A stretch of DNA of 64,000 nt from Chlorops oryzae (taxonomy: Eukaryota; Arthropoda; Insecta; Diptera; Chloropidae): assembly GCA_020466095.1 (NCBI GenBank), contig CM035808.1, positions 36,845,502 through 36,909,501 on the forward strand, written 5' to 3'. Below are positions 19,371 to 30,057 of this stretch, one piece after another. The position numbers and the translations under genes are program-made. Every line of letters begins with the position of its first letter. Positions within the stretch are counted from its first letter, which is position 1. Below the pieces are notes generated by a model. The model was given only the letters and a program-made list of their open reading frames with translations, did not search any database and was not told the origin of the DNA.

Positions 19371-21054
19371 TAGATTGAAGGCATTAATTACCACTTTAAG
19401 GTTCGTGCCTACTTGTTGGTGTTTCCGTTAAAATTTTCGTAACGCTAGCCTCCGGAAAGTGAAAGGACATACAACTGGTCTATCAATGAAAAAAGTAAAC
19501 CCATGAATATGATGGGGAACAAAATTTTTTCATATAAAAACATACGGGCTTATCGATTGGGCCCGCTTTATGTTAAAGGAAAATTGGTGCATAACACATA
19601 CATATTTCATTAAAAAAAACCCTTTTTCAACAAAAATTGTATTGGATTTGAAAGAGATAATGCAACGCCATATTTTCACAAAAACTTAAAGAAGGTTTGA
19701 GAAGTTTGTCCCCACCATCCTTCTTTTCTATCCTTCAAGCTCAAACCAATTACAAAAAAAAAAAAAAACTTATCTTTCGTAACGCATTTTCCGTTTCTTT
19801 TTTCATTTTTCATATCTATTTCGTTGGTTTGTCTTGTAACTGACCACTGCAGACATGTCCTTCCATGCGAGGAAGAAATTTCTCCTTGTCGTTTCTTTTA
19901 GACGCCACACACATTGTGGCTCGCATGTGCAGTCGCATCGAAACATCGGAAAAAGAGAGCCTGGGCAAAAAAAAAAAACCTCTTTCGTTGAAGAGGCCTA
20001 TTGGCGTTTCGTTATCCTGCCCATTGCCACAGCTTCGTGTGTATCGACAATGTCGGTGCATGTAAATGGCTCCGCAAAAAAAAAAACACACGAAAACATG
20101 AACAAAAACCTTTTGAAAAATAGTTTTGCACACTGGACACGCTTGGGGAAGCGACCGAAGGAAGGGGGAGCTGCAGGACTATGCTCTTGTCTGTGGTAAG
20201 AACGAAATGAAAGATGCGGCGAGCATCCTTTCCAGCTGCTGCATGTGTTAATTAACGAAGTGGGCGCATTGTCTGCAGGACGATTGGACGCTTGGGCCGA
20301 GTCGTTGTGCATGCTGCTGCGTGTGTGCATCCTTCGAGTGTGGATGAAATTTCATGCCCGTGGTCGAATGGCATTGATTGGTGTTTGTTTTCGATTTTCT
20401 ACGAAGACGATTTTTAGTTGGATTTTATTTTTCTTTTTCTATTTTCAGGACAATGGATCGATGGATGGATGGCTAAAAGGATGGACGGAATGAGAGGAGT
20501 TGGGAGATTTTAAGGAGAAAATAGGTCTAGAATTTATACCTTTACTTGGCACGTAACGAATAAATGTACATATGTAAGTATTGAATTTCAAATTTTGAAT
20601 TTAATTTCTTAGGCCAATATTAGCAAGTGTATTTAAAAAAAAAATGTATATAAAAATCCACTTTTATTACAAAATACAAATTAAAAAAGCTTTAAAGTGC
20701 TTCGAGTATTTACTTAAATACGGTAGCATAATCGGTGCCAGATAATCGAAAAATATTTGCCAAAGTAATAATCCAATCAACTTTGCGCTAACAACCTTGA
20801 CTGTGAACAGTGCTGCCAAATATTTTTATGCTTTAAAACAATCCGATATTGAAAATGAAACTCAAAAATAATTTTTTAATTTCAATTTTTAAATAATATG
20901 GAGCCATAACCGCCGAATTGATGTGACATTTTTTTTCGAAACTGACTTTTTGATGAAAATATGTTCTACAGCCTGAAGCTTATCACCTCGTAAAATATAA
21001 CGACAATAAGCTCAATAGAAAGGAAGATATTGCACGATAAGTTTTATAATTTGT
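19371..21054. other. Unannotated stretch
   Basis: No gene recognised. Positions 19850-20400 are CpG-richer with overlapping frames on both strands. TTTCTTTTTCTATTTTCAG at 20431-20449 is a strong splice-acceptor match followed by GACAATGGATCGATGG; a short frame from it stops at 20493. This could be a leader or terminal exon, but nothing identifies it. Confidence 0.4.
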
Positions 21055-21065
21055 ATGCCAGTCAA

Positions 21066-21280
21066 GTGGCTGTGGGATAGCGTAGGGAATGCGTGCTATG
21101 CTCTTGATCCCAGAGTCCGAGGTTCGATTCCCGGCACAGGCGAAACGGAGTGAAATGTTCCAAGCCTAGCACACTACATAAAAAGACATACACTCACACA
21201 AACACAAGAAAACCTCCTTGGTATCACAATGGGCCGATTTAACGGCCTACGTGGCTGCCACTTCAACCTACCTACCTACC
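21066..21280 (+). mobile_element. tRNA-derived SINE with internal deletion
   Basis: The complete head (GTGGCTGTGGGATAGCG) and B box (GAGGTTCGATTCCCGG) are present, and the tail is CCTACCTACC. Compared with the copies at 13022 and 18986 it lacks about 35 bases between CCTAGCAC and ACTACATAAAA; the missing part is bounded by GCAC direct repeats in the longer copies. Perfect 11 bp duplications (ATGCCAGTCAA) lie at 21055-21065 and 21281-21291. No tRNA gene is close by. Confidence 0.92.
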
Positions 21281-21291
21281 ATGCCAGTCAA

Positions 21292-22056
21292 AGCAAACAA
21301 GTTCAGAAAAAACGCTCTCCTGTAAAATTTGTTTTTTTTTTGCTTATATCAATTTGGCGGTTAGGGCTCGATATTGAGCCTTAAAGTTTCTTTAAGCCTT
21401 TGAAAATGCTTTTTCTAAAAACGCAGATCTTAGTTTTTCTTCAATTCTTCACCAGGAAATCTTATGGGAAGGCCTGATAGTTATGACCACAAAAAAAAAA
21501 AAAAAAAACAAACAATTTCAATCTCTATTATTGTGGGAAGTGGGTTTGAACCCCTAGGACCTCCTTGGAGCGTGCCTGGCTTACACTCTCAGTACAAAAA
21601 AAAGTTCCTCTATGGCTTAAATATTCAATATTTCCACTCACTCACTAATGAAATGAGTGAAAGATTGACTCAAATTGTTCACTCAAGTTTCGATCAAGTA
21701 TCGACACATCATCGACACAAGTTTGCACCATCCTAGCACGCACCGTAATACTTTTATTACTTATTTTGTTTCTCACTCAAATCTCTTCACTTCATTTTCG
21801 TCCATAAAATCTTTGAGCATGCTTACATATTTATTATTCTATTCTCATCAACCAAAAAGTTACCACGACAATCTTCTTCAGTGCTTTTGCTCTGAAGTTT
21901 GAGTGTATTTTTCCTTGTTCAGTAATTTGACTCAAATTCGTTTGAGTATTTTAATTTACTCTTCTGGTTTTTTTCCAAATTTCAAACCAAAAGGATTTTA
22001 CATGCAATTATTCATTATATTATCTAAGCTTCGGGATATTGAATGCTTAATCTGTT
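21292..22056. repeat. Unannotated, with an ACTCA/TGAGT-rich part (21635-21965)
   Basis: ACTCA and TGAGT motifs recur in both orientations, for example CACTCACTCACTAATG, GACTCAAATTGTTCACTCAA and, near the right side, GACTCAAATTCGTTTGAGT. This is the pattern of subterminal repeats of an inverted-repeat element, but defined ends were not found. An 18-base A-run lies near 21491. Confidence 0.4.
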
Positions 22057-22345
22057 TAACCCTTAACTCATTATATTATTAACTAAGCGAAAAAATTATT
22101 GTTCCGTTGAAAATGATTTTATTATTATTATTATTATAACGCTTTATTGCATGACATATTAAATAAGCTCAAAACATTTTTCTCAGGAAATTTTGCTATT
22201 AACCCTTAACTGCAAGGTAAATGAAGTAGCTGTAAAATTTTTTTTGCAGTAATTTGTTTTGTTAAGACTTTACTCTACTTATTAAATTAGTGGAAACATC
22301 TTTTCTCAAGAAATTGTTTTATTTATTAAATAAATATATCTATGG
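22057..22345. repeat. TTAACCC-type array, about four decayed units
   Basis: TTAACCCTTAACTCATTATA (22057), AACGCTTTATTGCATGACAT (22138), TTAACCCTTAACTGCAAGG (22199) and TTAAGACTTTACTCTACTT (22262) mark units of roughly 60-80 bp. This is the only multi-unit block not close to a tRNA gene. A single inverted unit of the variant type lies at 22655-22690. Confidence 0.65.
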
Positions 22346-22351
22346 AAATAT

Positions 22352-22589
22352 ACACTCAAAAAAGTTTCTCGAGAACTTTACATTGTTGAGACAATGTTTG
22401 GAAAAAGTTGTTGCATCAAGAATTAACTGTCAGGGCAACAGTTTTGTGGTCATGCGAAAAATGTTTTTTGTTGTTCTAAGAACTTTCATTGTTTTTAGAA
22501 AAATTTAAATTGTGGGGAACGATTTAACCAACAAAATTGTTGGGCTAAAGTATAAAATTGTTGTCATTACATTTTATTTTTTTGAGTGT
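22352..22589. mobile_element. MITE, ~238 bp, CACTCAAAAAA ends with TA duplication
   Basis: The left end reads TA-CACTCAAAAAAGTTTC and the right end ATTTTTTTGAGTG-TA, giving an 11-12 bp perfect inverted repeat with a TA duplication, as in Tc1/mariner-type insertions. The interior is rich in ACAATG/CATTGTT and in GTTGTT/AACAA-type short palindromes (for example TTCTCGAGAA and CAACAAAATTGTTG). No coding capacity. Same terminal class as 2382, 33892 and 52476. Confidence 0.75.
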
Positions 22590-23099
22590 ATGTATGTATG
22601 TATCATAAATATGAATATCGTTTTTCATCAACATCAATAACCTATTGTTACTGTCAGAAACCATATATACGAAATACGGTGAAGGGTTAATAAACTCGAT
22701 CACTAATCGGCTTGGCTTCTTAAAATATTATTTAATCCTCAATTCGTTTAGATCATAACAATTTAATTACCAAAAAAAAAGAAACAAAAAATCAACAGGA
22801 TATGTAAGTATTTCCTTTTCCTATATTTCCTCGCTTCAAAGAGGTTTGTATCACAATCAAAATCTTTTGAAATCTTTCAGTTCTCCAACCGCAAAATCCC
22901 TTTGAGCAGTGAAATTATTTTTATAAAACGTTTTGTGTGCTTTTCGAAAAAATAGCAAAATAAATATCCAATTGCAACTACAAGCACACAAAGGCAGCTT
23001 TGCTAGAAAAATCATAAATATAGAGCTCAATAAGAGAACTTGGAACGTTAACAAGCTTAAAGCCTCAATGATGCAGTCATCATGCTAAGCCCCTCGCCC
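22590..23099. other. Unannotated AT-rich stretch
   Basis: Contains a (GTAT)n trace at 22588-22602 and the single TTAACCC-type unit near 22655-22690. Nothing else recognised. Confidence 0.5.
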
Positions 23100-25260
23100 A
23101 CACTCTACCTCTGCCGTCGCGCATAGCCAAAAAACCAACTAACACTCCACGATGACTGACCAATGTCCAGAGAAAATGGGGGAAAAAATTAACACTCCCG
23201 CTGCGCACTCAGATCCATGCGGAGTCCCACACACGCACACACACACACTCGCACATAGAGAAAAAGAAATAACCTCAAACACATACGAGCACTCAATGCT
23301 CTACGCAAGTACACACTCAAGGCAGAAAAAGAAAAAGAAAAAAAACTACTGCTTTGCCCAGCTTGACATGCTCGAACTGCCGTCATTCCCGAATCCAAGC
23401 TCCCCGAGCGCTTCCTCCCAACGCGCACAATCATGCTGTTCCATCGCTTGAGTATCCTTCATCAATATCCTTTTTTGTGCTTCGCTTACACGCAATCCCT
23501 TGCCCGGTGCACTCACTGCTCCTCATGCAACATCTTCGCCTCCTCGCTCCCTCGCCCACTCGACTGCCCATCAAGCCTCTCTGTGGTACGTGCTCAGCTA
23601 TGTACAACGTGCGTCCATATGCAACCTAAGACCCGCAAGCCGCCGTAGGCAGCTTTTCTCATCCACACACACACACACACACACAGCCACACACAACCTC
23701 AATGACAACGATTGCTTTGAAATCCCAAAACTACCGCAACTGCTTGATTTTTAGCCGAATCTACATTTTTCGAGTCTCCCTCTTCCTCTCGGTTGTACCT
23801 ACATACATATACAATGCTGTATGTCAGGCCGCCCCCCTTACAATTCGCTTACAAGGAGCCATCAACTTGCCTGCCTGCCAAAAAACACAACACATGCACA
23901 CACTCACACCCACTCGCACACGAACGCACAAACACACTCTCAAGAGTCACAGCTCCATCATCAATAATCCCGAAATTTTTCAGTTTCTAAAGGTCGACTG
24001 CGTTTTTTGGACAAAAGCGTTCTTACGCAACCCACCCGCACCCGCACGGGTGCACACAAACCCCTCCACCCTAAGGCCCACCGGTTACAACTCCGTTAAG
24101 TCTGACGTCCGGTTGCAATGCAAAAAACTAAATACACCAGCCCAGCTCAGCCCCACAGCCGCATCCTTTCGGCTCCGCAATGAAACTATGCCTTTCTGTA
24201 AAAGTGCAGCTCAGCTCAGCGTGGCGCAGCGCAGCGCCGAATTCGACCAATCCAAAAATACGCCTTTTGCGTGGGTGTACGGTGGGGTGCTTGGTGGGTT
24301 GCGGGTCTTGGGCCGTGGGCGTGGCCAATTCCGTTGCGTATCGACTGCGCGTAGGGATATTCGATGCGTCTTCTACTGTGGGTTCTGGTTAGTGGCGTCG
24401 ACGAAAAATACACGTTTTGTTGAGCATTTAACCAGAGAAATCATATATCCGAAATCTCAATATGTACCTATAAAATCACTCAATCACTTCCCGACACTCA
24501 AGAAAATAAGTCACTAAAAATAGCCGCCTTTTAAGAAAGCTGTCGCTAAAAAAATTCGCTCAAAAAAGCTCTCTCTCAAAAATTCGCCACTCAAAGAATT
24601 CGTCACTCAAATAAGCGGGGAAATTCGCCTTAATTTTACAACTCGAACAAAACAATAACGACACTAATAAGCGAGATACGCATATAAGCGATACGCAAAG
24701 CAGAGACCACTGTACTGCCAGAACCCTCAGCACGATTAGGAGACAGTTGAATACAGCCATACATATACGTATATATACATATATGTACATATATATAAAT
24801 GATAAAATACCCACGCTCAATGTCCATTGCGCTCTTATCCCAAAAGAAAGTTCTCTTAAATCATGAGCAAATTTCTCTCTTCGCATCCACTCGATGTGCA
24901 GCGAGCAGAAATTGCACTCGCAGCGAAGAGAGTTGCATTTGCAATTGCTTTTTCTGTCTTTTCGTTTGTGTTTTTGCCTTTGCATTTGAGCTTGCGTTTG
25001 CATTACTCTCTTGCAGTTCCTTCTCCCTCTCACTCTCACTCTCACTGTCTCATTCTCTCTCTCGCACTCTGAAGCGAAAGAAGTGTGTTTTTGTTTTTGC
25101 AATAGTTTCGTAGGTTTTTGCCTAGCAATTCAACGCGCAGCAGGACACACAACACTCGAAAGAATTCGTTCGACCGTCGGCGTTTTCGAAAAGCGATTTC
25201 TACCGACGGTGATTTCACTGATTTGAGCTTTGAGGTCTTGCAATTGGTAAATTTCACGAT
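23100..25260. other. CpG-richer patch, no recognised gene
   Basis: The base composition shifts to GC- and CA-richer here. It contains CA microsatellites, CTC-type tracts (25020-25070) and a TA-rich run (24750-24800). The longest open frame in the window (271 codons, 23702-24517, plus) lies here, but its translation is a low-complexity Thr/His/Arg-rich sequence, partly encoded by CA tracts, and other frames on both strands are also open. Positions 25110-25260 resemble a fly leader and contain a perfect 7 bp stem (CCGTCGG with CCGACGG). A promoter or leader exon is possible but unproven. Confidence 0.4.
23663..23698. repeat. (CA)n microsatellite
   Basis: A CA run with one GC interruption. Confidence 0.95.
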
Positions 25261-26036
25261 TGGGTACGATTGTAGTGCACAATATTGAATGCAGTCGTCG
25301 TGCCTAAATTGCTTAAAATTAAGTAGAAATTTTATTTGAGAGCAATTATTGTGCCTTCATTTGTCATTGACCAATTGTGTGACATTGGAAAGAAAATGCA
25401 ACGTGTAAACGACATGCAGGAAGCAATCAATTGTGAAGCGGTAATAGCTTCAAAATGGCATTCATAAAGTCATTACTCATACGGCATGTCCGCCCGTATT
25501 TTCAGTCATTGTCAGGACTGCGCAAATCTGTTTCTTTCATGCATAATTCATTTGTAATAATTTAAATTGAAGAAAATTGTCGAGCTTTGGTTTAAGGACT
25601 TCATAATTCGAATGAATTCAAAGTTTTCGAGAATGCTTTTGGTTAGTGGAGACTATGGAATTTTTTTATTAATACTGAAAGCTAAGAAAAAGGTTTTTTT
25701 TATATGGAATCAAAATAATATTACTTTAAACTTAAATATAAAAAAAAAAACTAAATTGATCAATTTGGGAACAAACTTACCAAACAGCCTTTTTTTGAAT
25801 AAAATTATTGAATTTTTCCAATCCCAGAATAACACCCACTACACGAGGTATAAATACACTCAATGCTTGAGTGATATTTCGAGAATTTTAAATTCCAATT
25901 TTGAGTACTTATGTACAGAATTGGAAAATACCATTTTTAAATATGATTTTATGAGAATTTAGAATTAAATATTTAAAAAAATTTTTCAAATTAAAATAAA
26001 AAATTATTTTCAAATTTTATGTTCAATGTCATATTA
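25261..26036. other. Unannotated AT-rich stretch
   Basis: A 131-codon frame (25567-25962, plus) is Asn/Lys/Ile/Phe-rich and matches nothing I recognise; AT-rich DNA with few stops by chance is the simplest reading. CACTCAATGCTTGAGTG near 25857 is a perfect short palindrome. Confidence 0.45.
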
Positions 26037-26189
26037 GGGGTATTCACAAAGGCGTGTTAAAAACGTTGGAAAGTCGGAAAATCGGAAAAATTGCGAGTTC
26101 TTAAAAAAATTTTCAACTTTTTTTGTATCTTGCACAAAGTTTTAAGCAGTTAAAATTTTCCGATTTTCCGACGCCTTTGTGAATACCCC
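26037..26189. mobile_element. Short MITE, 153 bp
   Basis: The ends GGGGTATTCACAAAGGCG and CGCCTTTGTGAATACCCC are a perfect 18 bp inverted repeat. Just inside, CGGAAAATCGGAAAA on the left faces TTTTCCGATTTTCCG on the right, extending the palindrome with an offset. No coding capacity and no clear target duplication. Confidence 0.8.
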
Positions 26190-27295
26190 GATTGTTTTAA
26201 AATTTCCTATACAAAACTCGACCGAAGTAAATCGTCAGCACAGCTGTTCGCGATGGACTGAAATCCATAGTGCACTTTTCACAATGAAAATTTTGTATTT
26301 TTTATTAAGTTTAAGTCGGTCTGTCATCAGAAAATCACCTCTGACTTCAGAATAATCATTCAAATGATTTGTTCATACTCCATATCGCTGTCCTCCGACT
26401 CCATGTTTCTCAATTTTTTTTTTATCTATTTATTTTTGGTATTTAATATAAACACGATTTTCTTGTATAAAATTTTTTCTTTCAAAGCTTTTAAGCAATT
26501 TTGATATACATATTTAATTAAAAATATTTAATTTAGTTTATATAATTACTAACATTTTCGAATATCCAACAAAGATATTTTATCGGGGTTTTAAAATGCT
26601 TTAAAGCTTAAAACGAAAAATCTTTTTGTTATGAATGGATTTAATTTGATAAAAATGACAAAGTTTATATTTCTTCATAAAGTTATAGCACATAATGCTA
26701 GATAATATTGATCGAATTGATAAATAAAAATTTCAATTGGAACCAGGCATGCAGTGAGGATATTTGTTTTCGGGCCCTACTAAAGAAAAAAAATATTACT
26801 AGGTTCTAATAGTAGCCTTAATACGTGCCTCCGATGGACTCTCAGTCATAGAAGGATGGGTTGAAAGGGGTCAAACCTCCTAAAAAATGAAGATTTATTT
26901 TGATTAGGTGATGCGTAAATAATAAGGTTCGCCAGAAAATGATCTAAAATTGACAAAATTATGAAATGAAAACAATGGAAAATCCCCTTTTAAGGTATCC
27001 AAACTGAAAAATGTTTTCGAAAATCTTTTACTAATGGCAAAAGAATCAATCCAAATGAAATTGATTGCCTTTTTTATCAACAATTTCTCCAATGATTAAA
27101 AGGAAACCCCATCAAAAGCAAACGTTTTTCTAATGAGCCTTAAAGCATAATAACCCATAGAACTTTTGGTATAGTTGGTATATATACTTGGATACTTAAC
27201 CGGTATTTTTTCCATTTATTGAATGCCTTTTTTGTTCTTAGGGAATTAATTCCGAATTTTTGTTAAAAAATGTATCTTGATTAAAAAAATTTTTT
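26190..27295. other. Unannotated AT-rich stretch
   Basis: No gene, RNA or element recognised. Confidence 0.5.
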
Positions 27296-27900
27296 TTATA
27301 ATACCCAGCGTAAGCGGGGTATATTAGTTTTGTGCGAATCTTGTAACAGGGAGAACTAAGCTCCGGAGATATAGACAAATATATATAGAAATGATCAGGA
27401 TCAAAAACTGAATCGATTTAGACATGTCTGTCTGTCCGTCCGTCCGTGGTCGGATCTCCTCCGAAACGGCTGAACCAATGAAGTCGAAATTTGGCACACA
27501 TGTATATCGGGGTCCGAGTATGATCCTAAGTAAAAATGGGAGATATCCGTCCAATGCCACGCCCAAAAATGAATTTATTGTGTTTTCAGTAAAATGCTTG
27601 TAACTTGCGAACCACTTAACACATTCCATTGATATTTGGTGTACTGGTAAACTACAAAAAGGGACATATCCTGGAAAAAAATAGACGCCGCCCTCCTCGA
27701 GCCACGCCCAAAAATAAGCCCACAAATAAGGGTTTATCGTAACTTGTGAAGTAAAAGGCGTAGAAGCTTCAAATTCGCAACATAGGTTGAACAAGGCGAA
27801 TGAAAGGTGTAGGAAATAATTTATGTGGCCCACCCACTGCTCGGGACGCTGGGTATTTCAAAGTTGGGCTTGACCGACTTTAGCTTTCTTACTTGTTTTT
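27296..27900 (-). mobile_element. Helentron (DINE-1/mini-me-like), near-complete
   Basis: Orientation is reverse: the left end carries the hairpin (ATACCC at 27301 with GGGGTAT) and, further in, a TA-rich run (near 27375) and a GTCTGTCTGTCCGTCCGTCC tract (27427-27447). The right end reads GGGACGCTGGGTATT, GGGCTTGACCGACTTTAG and CTTACTTGTTTTT. The complement of that last block (AAAAACAAGTAAG) matches the left end of the element at 45082. ATACCCAGCGT and ACGCTGGGTAT form the subterminal inverted repeat known for Helentrons. The open frame inside (169 codons, minus) is an artefact. No Rep/helicase coding is present. Confidence 0.8.
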
Positions 27901-28435
27901 AATTTATATAAGGGCTGCAAGAACTCCATACAAATAATTCGTAATATATTAAGAGTCCCTCGAGTTTCGAATTAATGAGGGTCGACCGTACCATATTTTC
28001 CCTCCAAAGTGTACCTCCCTCATTACACAATTTCCAGACAGTAGCTCAGATTCCTCAACTAACGCAAAATATTTCTTCAATAAATTTTCGGTTTTCTATC
28101 ATCCACCAATTTCATTCTAATCGATAAAGTCGTCTCATCAGCTTTCCTAGCCGCGTTCAGAGTTTTAAGTATTTCCAGCATCCATTCCCTCCCTCCCTGC
28201 ACTCCTCACCAGGCGTCCTTTCGTAAAATGTGTCGCTTGACTCGTTCATTATGCGCTCGGAAACTGGGTTAACTGCTACCAAATTGTTTCTGTTGTCGTC
28301 GTTGTTTTTGTTGTATGAAAATGTAATAAAATGGAAATAAATAAAAGAAATAATAAAAATAATAATAATAATAAAAGCGGCTAAGAATGAAAGCTATACA
28401 AACACGAAGAAAAAGGAAAGAGAAAGCAACCGAAC

Positions 28436-28466
<31 letters not shown>

Positions 28467-29322
28467 CGGAAAAATGAAATTATCGAAAAATTCAATGGCA
28501 ATACGCGAAACACATTAAAAAGCAAAAAAAAAAAATATATATATAAAATAAAAGGAAAAGGAAAGCATCATTCTCTCAAGCACTCAATCGCTGAAGCATT
28601 ATGGAAATATGCTCAGTACGAGGAAATGCCGTGAAAATTCTGAGAAGTCAGACGCTGGGAGTTTCTCTACTACTGCGGAAGCTACTCTGCTGATTCCTTT
28701 GTGCAATTGCATATTGAGAGTCGAGCGACGTCCTTGCTTGGAAATCCTTTTTAACGCGTTGCAAACTACAAAGTGTGCGGCAAAGTGTCGAGCCAGACTA
28801 CTACGTCTGAAGCTTTCCACTCTCCATTTTCTACTTTTAAAAACTTTAAACTTTTCAACTTATGCGCTCGCTTAGCACTAGAACTATGACGTCGAGATCT
28901 CATTAAAAATTTTTTTTTTAAAAAGAACAAAACTAATGTAGGGTACATTCAGTTGACCGCAGACGTCCGTCCGTTTATCCGTCCGTCCTGATAAAAACGA
29001 CTTTCACTTTAACCACGCGCTGTGAGAGTGCAGAATCATGTGGATATACCTCGAGCCATAGTCCGGACTATGGAGTGCAACAAAATTTGCAATTTTATAA
29101 TGAAGAAAATCGCCGTGGGTGGATTTATGTGGAATGCGGAATAATGAAATCATAGTTCCTTGTATGAGTCCTTTTCGAATCGCAAAGTTGCAAAGGCGCG
29201 AACTGTGACTAAATAAATACCATAAAAATGTTTCGCTTCCGTTAGTCCGAGCTTTGGAGTGCGTTCTGTCCTGTCATTCAATAGAGAAATGAGTGAAGAA
29301 ATGCATTAGCGAATGAAAGGAT
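27901..29322. other. Unannotated stretch with microsatellites
   Basis: A (AAT)n-like run near 28345-28375 and a (GA)n run at 28435-28467 are present. CCGTCCGTTTATCCGTCCGTCC at 28967-28987 resembles the GTCY tract of the Helentrons but has no flanking match. No gene recognised. Confidence 0.5.
28435..28467. repeat. (GA)n microsatellite
   Basis: A GA run interrupted once by AAA. Confidence 0.95.
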
Positions 29323-30057
29323 AAATGAATGAATGAATGAATGAGTGAATGAATGAATGATGAATGAATAAAGAATGAATGAATGAATGAAAGAATGAAT
29401 GAATGATTGAATGAATAAATGTATGAATAAATAAATGAATTAATGATTTAATAATTGAATGAATGAATGAATGAATATATGAATGAATGATTGAATGAAT
29501 GAATGAATGAATGTATGATTGAATGAATGAATGAATAAATGAATAAATGATTTAATGATTAAATAATTGAATGAATGAATGTATGAATGGATGAATGAAT
29601 GAATAAATAAATGAATTAATGATTTGATAATTGAATGAATGAATGAATGAATGAATGAATGAATGAATGAATGAATGAAAGAATGAATGAATGAATGAAT
29701 GAATGAATGAATGAATGATTGATTGAATGAATGAATGAATGAATGAATGAATGAATGAATGAATGAATGAATGAATGAATGAATGAATGAATGAATGATT
29801 GAATAATTGAATAATTGAATAATTGAATAATTGAATGAATGAATGTATGAATGATGAATGAATGAATGAATGAATGAATGAATGAATGAATGAATGAATG
29901 AATGAATGAATGAATGAATGAATGAATGAATGAATGAATGAATGAATGAATGAATGAATGAATGAATGAATGAATGAATGAATGAATGAATGAATGAAAT
30001 AATGAATGAATGAATGAATGAATGAATGAATGAATGAAGAAATGAAGGAATGAATGA
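29323..30057. repeat. (AATG)n tetranucleotide array, ~735 bp
   Basis: A long AATG/GAAT array. The first half is interrupted by variants (ATAA, TGAT, ATTGAATA blocks), while about 29850-30000 is almost perfect. A higher-order pattern recurs in the first half: AATGAATTAATGATTTAATAATTG-type interruptions near 29435, 29550 and 29615. Confidence 0.95.

Noticed and set aside
20431..20493. Coding exon after the strong acceptor-like site
   Set aside because: The frame stops after about 14 codons and shows no recognisable protein; kept only as a note.
21535..21590. tRNA-like segment around GGGTTTGAACCCC
   Set aside because: The motif is a simple palindrome; no A box or cloverleaf around it.
23702..24517. 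271-codon open frame as a protein-coding gene
   Set aside because: Low-complexity translation partly from CA repeats, open frames on the opposite strand, no recognisable domain.
27324..27833. 169-codon minus-strand frame as a gene
   Set aside because: Lies entirely within a non-autonomous Helentron and matches the repeat frames at 1-810.
28960..28990. Fourth Helentron from a CCGTCCGT tract
   Set aside because: No terminal or body match beside the tract; a short simple repeat alone is not sufficient.
29323..30057. CRISPR-like array
   Set aside because: Pure tetranucleotide repeat without spacers, in a eukaryotic context.
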